From positions 1 to 41,944 of the IMG/VR virus record IMGVR_UViG_3300031576_000133: a stretch of DNA of 41,944 bases; one strand, given 5' to 3'. The notes below the pieces were generated by a model. That model did not search any database and was not told the origin of the DNA. It worked only from the letters and a program-made list of their open reading frames with translations. Positions 13,321-21,688 of this stretch are shown one piece after another. The position numbers and the translations under genes were made by a program. This DNA is from a virus. Numbering within the stretch: position 1 is the stretch's first letter; the number at the start of each line of letters is the position of its first letter.

Positions 13321-15218
13321 ACTACTGGTACTTTCCTGAATTTTTATCAGTCTCCGAGTGGTCCGACCGCTATCGACGTCTCCAGCGTGACTACGCGGCC
13401 GATCCTGGACCGTACGACTCTAGCAAGACGCCCTACATCCGCGAGATTCAGGACTCGTTTGCCACGGCCGGCGTCCGTCGAATCACCATCGTCAAGGCAT
13501 CTCGTGTCGGTGGAACCGAGGCGGCGAACAACATGCTCGGCTACGCGATCGACAACGCGCCAGGCCCGGCGCTGTACGTCTACCCGACCGAGAAGGACTC
13601 GCGTGATGAAGCAAAGAATCGACTGAGCAAGTTCATCGAGGGGAGTCCACAACTCAAGACCCACGTGCCGTCCATCGGTTGGTGGACTGGAGACGAACTG
13701 AATGTTGATCGGATGACGATCTGGATGGCCTGGGCGGCGGCGCCCGGGACACTCACACGTCGCACGATCCGTTACCTGTTCATCGACGAGCTGGACAATT
13801 GCAATCATCAGGTCGGAGCACTTGGCGACACGCTGTCGCTCGCCGAGAAGCGGATCACGACGTTTCAGGCTCGATCGCGCACCGTAGTCGTCACCAGTCC
13901 GACCCTCGATTCTGCCGCGGCGTGGACGGCCTACAACGAGAGCGACCAGCGACGATACCACGTCCCTTGCCGGAATTGCGGCGTCTATCAACTTCTCGCG
14001 TTCGAACGATTGAAGATTCCCGAGGGCATGCGCGACCCTGAGCGGGTCGAGAACGATGGGCTCGCGTGGTATCAGTGCTCGGCGTGCAACGCGCGTCTAG
14101 CTGAGGATGACAAACCCTGGATGCTGGCGAGGGGCGTCTGGGTACCAGAGGGCGTGACGATCGTCGAGGCGTTGCCTCGCGAGATACCCGAAGTCGTCGA
14201 TCGTGCATCCTGGGCGTCTGGTCGTTGGCGGCCGGCCGTGGAAGGCCATGGTAAGGCGACCCGCAACATCGGATTCCACATCGGCGGGCTGCTGAGCCCG
14301 TGGCGAACATGGTCCGAGGTGATGGCCGAGTTCCTCCGCGCCAAGGATCACCCTGAGCGCCTTCGCGTATTCTTAAACCAAGTGCTTGGCGAACCGTGGA
14401 AGGAAACCGTCGACGAAGTCCTACCGGAACGGGTCCAGTTGCTCACGACCAATGCATACCCGCGGTTGGTCGTGCCGAAGAAGGCCGAGATTCTCATCGT
14501 TGCGGCCGACGTCCAGAAGGACCACCTGTACTACATCGTCCGGGCCTGGGGTCCGAACCGGGAGTCTTGGTTGATCGACGAAGGCGTGATGTCGGACTTC
14601 GACGAATTACTTATGGTCTGCCTGCGCAACTACCAGATTCAAGATGGCGAGACGATGTCGGCCAAGTGGGCGGCGATCGATGCGAAGTACCGAACGCCGG
14701 AGGTCTACGCTTTCGCGTCGAAATACCACGGCATTTATCCGATGACCGGTGTGCAGCGTGCAACGGTTCCCGTCCGACCGCGGCCGATCGAGTATGTGTC
14801 GAACGCATCTGGACGGGTCGAGTCAATTAGTGGTTTGGTGGTCGACACCACTTACTATAAGTCCATGTTCATGCGTACAATGAGAACGTCGGCAAGGGCC
14901 TTTGAAGATGGCCTTGACGGAATTTGGCATCTTCATCGGCAGGTTTCGGAGGACTACTGTGAACAAATCAGGGCGGAGCAACAGGTATGGAAAACCGTAA
15001 AACGACACCACGTAAGGATGCGAGTGCTCGTGTGGGAACCAAGGACCCAACACGCGAAGAATCACTTCCTCGACTGCGAGATGATGGGATTGGCCCTCGC
15101 GGACCACAAGGGAATCCTGTCGCTGAAGGAAATGGGCGAAGCGGAGGCACCGCCGGTCACGCCGGAGCCGAACGGTCAGCAGGACAAAGCGGGGTATCGG
15201 ATCAGACGCTACTCGTGA
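13302..15218 (+). CDS. terL: Terminase large subunit (GpA family)
   Basis: A 638-aa packaging motor and nuclease of the lambda GpA family. Family features in order: LSVSEWSDRYRRL and PGPYDSSKTPYIREI at the N terminus, the Walker A-like KASRVGGTE (K65), Walker B YLFIDELD (D162, E163), a zinc-ribbon-like C223/C226 and C259/C262 set found in GpA proteins, then the C-terminal nuclease with ILIVAADVQKDHLYYIVRAW and WAAIDAKYRTPEVYAFA. Start is TTG 13302, the only reasonable codon before NYWYFPEFLS, with a poor ribosome-binding site. Its stop overlaps the next start (GTGA). GpA-type terminases normally make cohesive ends, supporting a cos mechanism. Confidence 0.93.
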   Translation: MPIIDVNYWYFPEFLSVSEWSDRYRRLQRDYAADPGPYDSSKTPYIREIQDSFATAGVRRITIVKASRVGGTEAANNMLGYAIDNAPGPALYVYPTEKDSRDEAKNRLSKFIEGSPQLKTHVPSIGWWTGDELNVDRMTIWMAWAAAPGTLTRRTIRYLFIDELDNCNHQVGALGDTLSLAEKRITTFQARSRTVVVTSPTLDSAAAWTAYNESDQRRYHVPCRNCGVYQLLAFERLKIPEGMRDPERVENDGLAWYQCSACNARLAEDDKPWMLARGVWVPEGVTIVEALPREIPEVVDRASWASGRWRPAVEGHGKATRNIGFHIGGLLSPWRTWSEVMAEFLRAKDHPERLRVFLNQVLGEPWKETVDEVLPERVQLLTTNAYPRLVVPKKAEILIVAADVQKDHLYYIVRAWGPNRESWLIDEGVMSDFDELLMVCLRNYQIQDGETMSAKWAAIDAKYRTPEVYAFASKYHGIYPMTGVQRATVPVRPRPIEYVSNASGRVESISGLVVDTTYYKSMFMRTMRTSARAFEDGLDGIWHLHRQVSEDYCEQIRAEQQVWKTVKRHHVRMRVLVWEPRTQHAKNHFLDCEMMGLALADHKGILSLKEMGEAEAPPVTPEPNGQQDKAGYRIRRYS

Positions 15219-15448
15219 GCGAAGACGAGCCCGTGGACTTCGAGGTTCCATTCGTCAAGTTCAAAAAGCTCTGTTGCCCGTTCTGCAAGTCAGAGGATCG
15301 ACAACGCATATACGGTCATTCGCCAAAGGGGTTCGTATACGTGCGATGCGGTTTTTGCATTCGCCCGTACAATGAGCGAAAGGCCGCGGGGCAGCTTGAT
15401 CTCGTGGGGCAGCAGACGGCGTACAAGTACAAGGCGAAAGCAGAATGA
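15215..15448 (+). CDS. Zinc-ribbon protein (77 aa)
   Basis: GTG 15215 overlaps the large terminase stop. The centre carries two CxxC pairs, CPFC and CGFC, separated by about 20 residues with basic and aromatic content (RQRIYGHSPKGFVYVR), a treble-clef or zinc-ribbon arrangement. It is of a size seen in phage Com-like or transcription-related zinc proteins. It may bind nucleic acid during packaging or late regulation. Function not established. Confidence 0.75.
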   Translation: MSEDEPVDFEVPFVKFKKLCCPFCKSEDRQRIYGHSPKGFVYVRCGFCIRPYNERKAAGQLDLVGQQTAYKYKAKAE

Positions 15449-15467
15449 GAACAGAGAGGGAGTAACA

Positions 15468-15750
15468 ATGGAATCACATGCCGACAGAGACTACCGAAAT
15501 CAGTTTTTCAACAATCTCCACAAGCGGGCGGACACCATGCGGGAGGCTGGTCTCTCGCAGATAACTGGCGGACTGCCGGGCGAGTCTGTACTTGCGACCC
15601 GACGACGAGCAGGGCATTTTGAGAATCTCCATCGGCGGCGGAATTAAAGAAGTCGATGACATGGTGTATTGCGTGTTCCGCGGCGACGCCCACAAGTGCC
15701 TGTTTTTGTTGAAATCGGCGGTTGCGGCGATGGAGGAAAAGTTGCCATGA
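15468..15750 (+). pseudogene. Frameshifted small head-module gene
   Basis: ATG 15468 follows a strong AGGGAG and reads MESHADRDYRNQFFNNLHKR through SQITGGLPGES, then becomes Arg-rich noise to a stop at 15647. From 15586 the next frame reads LYLRPDDEQGILRISIGGGI, then KEVDDMVYCVFRGDAHKCLF and LLKSAVAAMEEKLP, ending at 15750 with an ATGA overlap onto the next gene. Together they form one natural protein of about 93 aa interrupted by a +1 shift between 15565 and 15588. No known programmed +1 motif is present, so mutation or a single-base sequencing error is likely. Family not recognised. Confidence 0.65.
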
Positions 15751-16157
15751 TGTGGCGTAACGCATCGGAGTCCTACCGGCTCCGCGTGATGACCGAATTG
15801 AAAGTCGCTGGCGCGATGGCGCTGGTGGGTGCAGGACTGGGCGCCGGTGCCCAGGAACTCCGTATCCGATCCGCCGCGACAGAATCGCGGGCCTACCTGT
15901 CCTATCCGTTTTCCCGCTTGCTACCGATGGCCGACGAATGTTGGCGGGAATCGGAAACGCTGAGCCGCACCGATCCGAAGTGCATCCATCGATACGATCA
16001 GGACGGTGACGGCGACGTGGACGGCGTCGATTTGCAAGCGATCCGAGACCTCGCGGCGAAGCATTGGGAGGCGTGGCGGAATCGCATCACGGAGAACCCG
16101 GCGGACGCGGCTCGGATGATCGAGGCGATGGACGCGATGGTGGAGCGGATGAGATGA
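15747..16157 (+). CDS. Protein with an EF-hand/dockerin-like calcium loop (136 aa)
   Basis: The start ATG 15747 overlaps the preceding stop, with GGAGG upstream. The N-terminal 40 residues contain a small, hydrophobic Gly/Ala segment, AMALVGAGLGAGAQ, possibly one membrane pass. From residue 84 the loop DQDGDGDVDGVDL matches the DxDxDG calcium-binding pattern of dockerins and EF-hands, preceded by a cysteine-bearing helix. A helical C terminus follows. Such loops are abundant in Planctomycetota proteins. Its job in the head module, between terminase and joiner genes, is unknown. Confidence 0.7.
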   Translation: MMWRNASESYRLRVMTELKVAGAMALVGAGLGAGAQELRIRSAATESRAYLSYPFSRLLPMADECWRESETLSRTDPKCIHRYDQDGDGDVDGVDLQAIRDLAAKHWEAWRNRITENPADAARMIEAMDAMVERMR

Positions 16158-16287
16158 GCGTAGCTTGCGAGTGAACACCCAGGGAATCAGCTCCCATCAT
16201 CACAAAGTGGCTCAATGAACTGGCAAGATCAATTCTGTTGATATATTTCGGTTTGACGATTCGGCGCCATGTTCCAATTATCCCGGC

Positions 16288-16503
16288 GTGGCCTACACGA
16301 CCGATGCCGCTCTCCTGCAAGATGTTCGCGACGCGATCCAAGCGTTGATCGTTGGTCGCGTCAAAGCCTACCGAATTGCCGATCGTAACTTCACGTACAA
16401 CGAACTCGGTGAGCTGCGCGCAATAGAAAAGGACCTCGTTGCGCGCGTTGGAATCGCGGATACGGGCGGCACCGGTGTCGTCTCTTTCAATGGTGCAAGA
16501 TGA
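16288..16503 (+). CDS. gpW-like head-tail joining protein (71 aa)
   Basis: The length (lambda gpW is 68 aa), position directly before the portal gene and layout (helix LLQDVRDAIQALIVGRVKAY, beta hairpin with RNFTYN, helix ELRAIEKDLVARV) fit gpW, which stabilises DNA in the filled head and builds the tail-joining site. Start is GTG 16288 with a poor ribosome-binding site. The 130-bp gap before it (16158-16287) shows no gene and no convincing promoter. The stop overlaps the portal start (ATGA). Confidence 0.7.
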   Translation: MAYTTDAALLQDVRDAIQALIVGRVKAYRIADRNFTYNELGELRAIEKDLVARVGIADTGGTGVVSFNGAR

Positions 16504-17927
16504 GAGAGAAAAAAACGACAACCACTCCGCCGTTGCAGGACGACGTTCGCGTGTTCGTCCCGCTGGCGTCGTTTAAGGGCGCGGTCAAGACTCGTCTCGA
16601 TCGCGCGTGGCCTTCCGCGCGGCAAACGTACAAGTTCGGCTGGGATGAGGAAGGTGAGCTGAGGAGTCTACGCGAACGCGCGATTCACCTCGACCACACG
16701 AACGTCCTTGCGCGAACGCTGATCGATCGTACGGTTGATAATGTCATCGGCGATGGCATTCAGGTCCAGGCTGCAACCGATGATGAGGACTGGAATACGC
16801 TGGCCGAGGCCCTGTTCAATGAATGGGCCGAAGAATCGGCAGACGCACGGCGCCTCGACACATGGTCCGACCTCCAGCGGCTCTACTGTCGGCACTTCGT
16901 TCGCGACGGGGATGCTGCGTTTGTTTTGCGCGACGATGGGTCGCTCCAACTTCCGGAGCCCCGGCTGCTTGAAACTCCGCCGAAGCTCTCCGGTGACATG
17001 AATGTAATCAGCGGCGTTCACTTGGTTGGGGAGGAAGGGGTCCCGGCCGCGTTCCACTTCTACGCCGGTTCGCCCAACAAATACACCGAAGTGCAGGCGC
17101 GAGACGTCGTCTATTCGCGGCGCACGACCGAAGCTGGTCTGACGCGCGGTGTCCCGGCGTTCGCTACGACGGCCCGTGACCTCGATCAAGTCGACGGACT
17201 CATCGAGGCGGTGATCTCCGCGGCCGAGATGGCGGCGATGTTCGGTCTTCTACTCAAGACCGACAACGCACAAGCGGAGCTTGGCGCGCTTCGCACTGTC
17301 GTCCAAACATCCGCCGGCCAGAAGCGGGAGTTGAAACTTGAGCCGGGCATGTTCAAGGCGTTGCTTCCGCACGAAGACGTGACGCAGATCAGTCCGCAGC
17401 AGCCGTCGCAGAACTTGCAAGAGTTCCTGACGATGATGTTCCGGCGCATCGGCCTAGAATTCGGGATGCCGCTAGAGCTCGTGATGCTCGACTTCTCGAA
17501 AACAAACTACAGCAGTGCTCGGGCGTCTTTGTTGCAGTCGTACCGCGTGTTCCGTGCGATCCAGAAGCGGATGATGCACGCTTTCAAGCGTGTCTACCGA
17601 TGGCGTATTTCCAAGTTCATCAAGGCTAAAGCGCTGGCCAATCGGCCGGATGCGTGGTTGTGCCGGATGATTCCGCCGGGCTGGCAGTGGGTGGACCCCG
17701 TCAAAGAAGCTCAGGCCATGCTCATGGGATTGGATGGCGGATGGAACACGCTTGCCGAGATATGCGCAAGCCAAGGACGCGACCTCGGCGATGTGCTCAA
17801 GCAACGCAAACGCGAACTTGCAATGATGGAAGACGCCGGCGTCGCACAACTACACAGCACCCTGACGCGCGAGCACGGACCAACTGCCGCTGCCGTTTCT
17901 GTGGAGGACGAAGACGATGAAGTGTGA
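16500..17927 (+). CDS. Portal protein, lambda gpB family
   Basis: A 475-aa portal protein of the lambda family, forming the dodecameric DNA channel at one capsid vertex. Family features: early ARQTYKFGWDEEGELRSLRE, the LARTLIDRTVDNVIGDGIQV block, RHFVRDGDAAFVLRDDGSLQ, and the LEFGMPLELVMLDFSKTNYS segment where lambda-type portals have the conserved Y-S-S motif, followed by ASLLQSYRVFRAIQKRMM. The start overlaps gpW (ATGA) and the end overlaps the protease gene by 11 bp. Length is close to lambda gpB (533 aa). No cleavage signal is evident. Confidence 0.92.
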   Translation: MREKKTTTTPPLQDDVRVFVPLASFKGAVKTRLDRAWPSARQTYKFGWDEEGELRSLRERAIHLDHTNVLARTLIDRTVDNVIGDGIQVQAATDDEDWNTLAEALFNEWAEESADARRLDTWSDLQRLYCRHFVRDGDAAFVLRDDGSLQLPEPRLLETPPKLSGDMNVISGVHLVGEEGVPAAFHFYAGSPNKYTEVQARDVVYSRRTTEAGLTRGVPAFATTARDLDQVDGLIEAVISAAEMAAMFGLLLKTDNAQAELGALRTVVQTSAGQKRELKLEPGMFKALLPHEDVTQISPQQPSQNLQEFLTMMFRRIGLEFGMPLELVMLDFSKTNYSSARASLLQSYRVFRAIQKRMMHAFKRVYRWRISKFIKAKALANRPDAWLCRMIPPGWQWVDPVKEAQAMLMGLDGGWNTLAEICASQGRDLGDVLKQRKRELAMMEDAGVAQLHSTLTREHGPTAAAVSVEDEDDEV

Positions 17928-19254
17928 TCCGTCAACACTGTTCGGCATGTGGCTCATCGACGAGTCGCGCTTCCGCGCGATGGTCGCGACCGCGAAAGAC
18001 GCGGACCGCAAGCCGCCAACCGCGCAGCAGGCGCCGGGCTACCGCACCGGCGGACGTCGCGGCAGCCTCGCGTTCATTGAAGTCAGTGGACCCCTCACCA
18101 AGTACCCGACGAGTTTTTCTGAATTGCTCGGCGGAACGGCGATGCTCGAAACGAAAAACGCTTTGCGACGGGCGCGTGAGGATGCGTCGGTCAAGGGCAT
18201 CGTCATGGTCTACGATTCACCGGGGGGCACGGTCGCGGGTTCGTCTGAGTTGGTTTCAGAGATTCGCAAGACCGACAAGGTCAAGCCGGTCTATTCCGTT
18301 ATCGACGACAACGCCATGTCGGCGGCGTACAAGCTCGCGAGCCAGGGGCGTAGGGTATTCGCAAATCCATCGTCGCTGGTCGGTTCCATCGGTACGGTGA
18401 TGGAGCTTTACGATGAGAGCAAGAAGCTCGCCGGTGAAGGAATCAAAGTCCACGTCGTTGCGTCGTCTAACTTCAAAGCGACGGGCTACGGCGACAATTT
18501 CAGCAAGGAACAAATCGCAGACGTACAGCGCGTGGTAGACGATTTGCGCAATGTATTCGCTGCGACTGTTGCCGCGGGACGTGGTCTCACGGCTGAACAA
18601 GTAGACGCCTTGGCCGACGGGCGAATTCACGTCGGCGCCAAAGCCAAAGAGATCGGGCTTGTCGACGAGATTGTCTCGTTCGACGAAGCGATCGAAATCA
18701 TTGATCGAGAGGTGTTCGCAATGAGTGATCCCATCGGGGCGTTCGCGTCGGCCCATCCAGACGCGGTCGAGAAGTGGCGCGCCGAGGGCGTCGCCAGTGC
18801 ATTGGCAGGAAACTCGAAAGCCGTGGAACAGGCGAAAGCCGAGGGCATCGCATCGGAGCGCACGCGATTCGGTGTGTTGCAGACGGCGTTTGCCTCGCGG
18901 CCGGCGTTCGTCTGTGAACAGTTCGGCAAGGGCGCTAACGTTGGCGAGGCCAAGGGCGCTTTGGCTGACGTGCTTGAGACAGAACTGAAGGCTGAGCGAG
19001 AAAAGTCGAAAGAGTTGGCCGAACAGGCGGCGAGCGGACACACAGGCGTGACACTGCCGCGCAAGGGCGCGCCTGCGGCAAGTTTCGAGCGTCACAAACT
19101 CAAGCCCGAGGACGTCGATGTGACGGTCGCCGAACACTGGTCGGCTGATGCGGCCGGAGAAAAGACGCTGGCGAGTGAGTTCAAAACAAAAGAGGGCTAC
19201 CGGCGATACCTCGCGAGCGAGGCGAACGCCAACGTCGTAGCTGGTCGTGTCTGA
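17917..19254 (+). CDS. S49 prohead protease fused to scaffold (gpC/Nu3-like)
   Basis: A 445-aa protein with two parts. Residues 45-260 are a ClpP/SppA-fold S49 peptidase: GIVMVYDSPGGTVAGSSELV, the catalytic serine S135 in DDNAMSAAYKLAS, and the partner region NPSSLVGSIGTVMELYD. Residues 270-445 are charged and helical (VEKWRAEGVASALAGNSKAV, ETELKAEREKSKELAEQ), the expected scaffold. In lambda the C gene makes the protease and an internal start makes scaffold Nu3; an equivalent start exists here at 18721. It processes and shapes the procapsid. Confidence 0.9.
   Translation: MKCDPSTLFGMWLIDESRFRAMVATAKDADRKPPTAQQAPGYRTGGRRGSLAFIEVSGPLTKYPTSFSELLGGTAMLETKNALRRAREDASVKGIVMVYDSPGGTVAGSSELVSEIRKTDKVKPVYSVIDDNAMSAAYKLASQGRRVFANPSSLVGSIGTVMELYDESKKLAGEGIKVHVVASSNFKATGYGDNFSKEQIADVQRVVDDLRNVFAATVAAGRGLTAEQVDALADGRIHVGAKAKEIGLVDEIVSFDEAIEIIDREVFAMSDPIGAFASAHPDAVEKWRAEGVASALAGNSKAVEQAKAEGIASERTRFGVLQTAFASRPAFVCEQFGKGANVGEAKGALADVLETELKAEREKSKELAEQAASGHTGVTLPRKGAPAASFERHKLKPEDVDVTVAEHWSADAAGEKTLASEFKTKEGYRRYLASEANANVVAGRV
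18721..19254 (+). CDS. Probable internal-start scaffold protein (Nu3-like, 177 aa)
   Basis: In frame within the S49 gene, ATG 18721 begins MSDPIGAFASAHPDAVEKWR exactly where the protease domain ends, and GAGAGG lies about 8 nt upstream. In lambda, Nu3 is made the same way from inside gene C. The product would be a soluble, highly charged helical scaffold. Separate expression is inference; the protein sequence is shared with the longer product. Confidence 0.6.
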   Translation: MSDPIGAFASAHPDAVEKWRAEGVASALAGNSKAVEQAKAEGIASERTRFGVLQTAFASRPAFVCEQFGKGANVGEAKGALADVLETELKAEREKSKELAEQAASGHTGVTLPRKGAPAASFERHKLKPEDVDVTVAEHWSADAAGEKTLASEFKTKEGYRRYLASEANANVVAGRV

Positions 19255-19273
19255 TCGTGATTGAAAAATAACT

Positions 19274-19367
19274 GGCCTCCGGGCGGGGTTGCAACCCCCG
19301 GAAGCCTTACTCCCGGAGCGCTGGTAAGGGGCGCGATGGTCGAAAGACCGTCGTGCCCTCTTTTTTT
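19274..19367 (+). terminator. Three consecutive hairpins ending in an intrinsic terminator
   Basis: Hairpin 1 (19274-19306) pairs GGC.TCCGGG with CCCGG.GCC around GGGGTTGCAACCCC. Hairpin 2 (19305-19329) pairs CCTTAC with GTAAGG. Hairpin 3 (19328-19359) is a stem of about 14 bp with a GAAA tetraloop, and seven T follow after one C (19361-19367). The last is a textbook Rho-independent terminator, yet it sits 12 nt before the decoration-protein start and its T-run abuts that gene's GGAG. It probably sets the ratio between scaffold and major capsid products, or marks an mRNA processing site. Confidence 0.8.
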
Positions 19368-19378
19368 GGAGACATGAG

Positions 19379-19816
19379 ATGGCAACTCTTGCTGCTGACA
19401 AACCACGAAGTTACGAGATGGGCATCGCGCCCATCTACAACGATGTTCCGGTAATAGCCGCCGACATCATTTACGAAGGTGCCGCGGTCGGTGAAGTTCT
19501 GACGACCGGCATCGGCAACGTTCGACCGTTGGTCGCGACGGACATCTTCATCGGCTTTGCAGATGCCCAGAGCGACAACTCGCTTGGTGCAGCCGCGGCG
19601 AAAAACGTCCGCGTCCGCTCGAAGGGCGCCGTCCAGCTTGCGGTCGCCGGTACCGAACCGGCGGTTAACTTCCTCGGCACGGCAGTGTATGCGTCGGACG
19701 ACGATACGTTCACATTCACCGCGGCCGGCAACACGCAAATCGGAAAACTTCACCGCAAGATTTCCGCCGGCGTCTACATCGTGTTGTTCGAGGGTGTGAC
19801 GGTTCGTTCCGTCTGA
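19379..19816 (+). CDS. Capsid decoration/cement protein (gpD-like position)
   Basis: A 145-aa beta-rich, Ala/Val-rich protein (VIAADIIYEGAAVGEVLTTG, DIFIGFADAQSDNS, SKGAVQLAVAGTEPAVNFLG), the composition of DUF2190-like capsid cement proteins. The position between protease/scaffold and major capsid matches lambda gpD. It should bind the outside of the expanded capsid. The ATG at 19379 is preceded by GGAGACATGAG, directly after a terminator hairpin. Family placement rests on composition and order. Confidence 0.75.
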   Translation: MATLAADKPRSYEMGIAPIYNDVPVIAADIIYEGAAVGEVLTTGIGNVRPLVATDIFIGFADAQSDNSLGAAAAKNVRVRSKGAVQLAVAGTEPAVNFLGTAVYASDDDTFTFTAAGNTQIGKLHRKISAGVYIVLFEGVTVRSV

Positions 19817-19843
19817 TTTGTCTTTGACTTTTGGAGTTTTCAC

Positions 19844-20788
19844 ATGCCATTCGGACTTCCGACTTTGGACAGCCTGAACACCAGGCGTCAGTTTTTCGCG
19901 TCTCTTGCGGTGCAGGAGGCGGGTACGTTTTGGAAACAGCTTGCAATGGAGGTGAGCAGCCGTCGTGCCGCTGAAGAATACAAGTGGCTCGGCGCGTCGC
20001 CGGCCATGCGCGAATGGATCGGTGGACGCCAGGGAAAGCGGCCGGCGGTTCAGGGTATCACCATTCCCAACAAGCCGTTTGAGGCGTCGTTTGAAATCCC
20101 GGTCGAGGACCTTGACCGGGATGCTACCGGGCAGATCAACGTCCGCGTGCAGGACTTGGCTACGCGAGCCGCGATGCACGTCGATAGCCTGCTGTCCGAC
20201 GCGATCAACGTGTCCGAATCGACCGTTTGCTACGACGGGCAATTCTTCATCGACACGGACCATTTGACCGGCGACTCCGGTACGCAATCGAATGATCTGA
20301 CGACGACGGAGGTTCCGGCCTCCAACGTCGTTGTCACTACGCGAATGACCGCGGTCGAGGCGGCCGACGTGATCTATCAGATGATCGCGCACATGTTTTC
20401 GTTCAAGGACGACGCTGGCCAGCCGATCAACCAGAACGCGCGGCAGTTCGCCGTCATGGCATCGCCCGGCCACATGGCCGGTATCGGTGCCGCGCTCAGT
20501 GCTCAGTTCCTCACGGCCGGCGTGACGAACCCGTTGCTCGCGTCGGCGTTCCAAGTCGTGCCGATCATCAACCCCCGGTTGACGCTGACGACGAAGGTCT
20601 TCGTGTTCCGCATCGACGGTGCGATGAAGCCGTTCATCTACCAGACGGAAAAGGAACCCGAACTCACGATCTTCGATCGCAACAGCGAATACGCGCTCGA
20701 TACCCGCCATGTGAAGGCCGGCGTCGATGCGCGGCGCAACGTGGGCTACGGCATGTGGGAAAGTGCTGCGATGGTGACGTTGACGTAA
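19844..20788 (+). CDS. Major capsid protein, Mu gpT-like
   Basis: A 314-aa shell protein (HK97 fold expected). The block AEEYKWLGASPAMREWIGGR followed by ITIPNKPFEASFEIPVEDLD resembles the Mu-like major head subunit gpT family, and later FRIDGAMKPFIYQTEKEPEL fits the same family. No prohead-cleavage delta domain is obvious at the N terminus, in keeping with a separate scaffold. Start ATG 19844 has TTTGGAG upstream. Lambda-type portal and terminase with a Mu-type shell show module mixing. HK97 gp5 is excluded by the missing delta domain and different motifs. Confidence 0.85.
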   Translation: MPFGLPTLDSLNTRRQFFASLAVQEAGTFWKQLAMEVSSRRAAEEYKWLGASPAMREWIGGRQGKRPAVQGITIPNKPFEASFEIPVEDLDRDATGQINVRVQDLATRAAMHVDSLLSDAINVSESTVCYDGQFFIDTDHLTGDSGTQSNDLTTTEVPASNVVVTTRMTAVEAADVIYQMIAHMFSFKDDAGQPINQNARQFAVMASPGHMAGIGAALSAQFLTAGVTNPLLASAFQVVPIINPRLTLTTKVFVFRIDGAMKPFIYQTEKEPELTIFDRNSEYALDTRHVKAGVDARRNVGYGMWESAAMVTLT

Positions 20789-20824
20789 TTATTTCTCCTC
20801 CCCCTGCGGAAGGGTTGGTAGGTG

Positions 20825-21181
20825 ATGGCTTTCGATCCGGCCAGTGACAACGCCATGCTAGTTGCGGGCGAGGTGTCGTCGGCCATTACCTACCACCCGA
20901 CCGGCGCGGCGGATGTTGCGATCCGCGGCGTGTTCGCGCCGACGCCGGCGTTTGAATCGATGGATCAGCGCGGCCGGTCCCATGTTCGCGAGGGCACGTT
21001 GCACATTCTGAACACGGCAGCCGGTAGAACTTCTATCGATTCTCGGGACGAGGTCACGATCAACGGTGCGCGTTACGGGATTGTGTCCTATCACGACGAC
21101 TTTGGTGTGTGGGTCCTGACCATCCGCTTGACGCAGCGTCGCGAGCGGGCCGGTGGGCCGTTCATGCAGTCGAGGGTATAG
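20825..21181 (+). CDS. Head-tail connector/completion protein (gpFII-like position)
   Basis: A 118-aa protein directly after the capsid gene. A beta-rich pattern (GEVSSAITYHPTGAADVAIR, VREGTLHILNTAAGRTSIDS, EVTINGARYGIVSYHDDFGV) with a final VLTIRLTQRRER strand is typical of FII-like head-completion or stopper proteins that form the tail attachment site. ATG 20825 is preferred over GTG 20822, with GGAAGG upstream. Assignment is by fold pattern and order. Confidence 0.65.
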   Translation: MAFDPASDNAMLVAGEVSSAITYHPTGAADVAIRGVFAPTPAFESMDQRGRSHVREGTLHILNTAAGRTSIDSRDEVTINGARYGIVSYHDDFGVWVLTIRLTQRRERAGGPFMQSRV

Positions 21182-21183
21182 GT

Positions 21184-21684
21184 TTGCCGCAATCGTCTCC
21201 ATCGGGAATCATCGGCGTTGCGCGCCTCAATCTGCGCAATTTGATTGCGTCCTCTGTGACGTTTCAAGCCCAATGCGGTGTCGGTGATGAGACGGCCGCG
21301 AAAGAGTTCGTCTATTTCCAGTCGGGGACGCCGGCCGAGGTGAGCCTGCCTGATTTCTTCGCTGTGATCGGCAATCGGTTCGACGGCGGACCAGACTCTT
21401 ACGACGCTTTGTCGTACGGCGGAACGAGCTCCGTGACCGGTGCGGTTGGCGTGGAGTTCTACGCGATCGATGCCGCGGCCGTCCTGGAATACAACGAAAT
21501 CACGCGCATCCTCAACATCACGGATGGCATTCTCGCCGAGATGAACGTGAATCGTACGGTCCACTTCGACTTTCTCCACGTTGACGTGTGGCAGCCGATC
21601 TTGACCAACGAGGACGACCGGAGCTCGGATCGCAACTACATCACGCGGGCGTGTCAGTTCGCGTACGGTCCGTCGCCTGGGTGA
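21184..21684 (+). CDS. Putative tail terminator/neck protein (166 aa)
   Basis: Starts at TTG 21184, 2 nt after the previous stop. Alternating strands and helices (GVARLNLRNLIASSVTFQAQ, GVEFYAIDAAAVLEYNEITR, TVHFDFLHVDVWQPIL) ending with RNYITRACQFAYG resemble the edge-strand arrangement of gpU-like tail terminators, which cap the tube. Lambda order would place it near Z and U. The assignment is weak; no diagnostic motif is visible. Confidence 0.5.
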   Translation: MPQSSPSGIIGVARLNLRNLIASSVTFQAQCGVGDETAAKEFVYFQSGTPAEVSLPDFFAVIGNRFDGGPDSYDALSYGGTSSVTGAVGVEFYAIDAAAVLEYNEITRILNITDGILAEMNVNRTVHFDFLHVDVWQPILTNEDDRSSDRNYITRACQFAYGPSPG

Positions 21685-21688
21685 GATC

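Noticed and set aside
19307-20710. 467-codon reverse-strand open frame opposite the decoration and capsid genes
   Set aside because: Arg/Asp/His-rich composition typical of an antisense shadow; the forward frames are clear structural genes.
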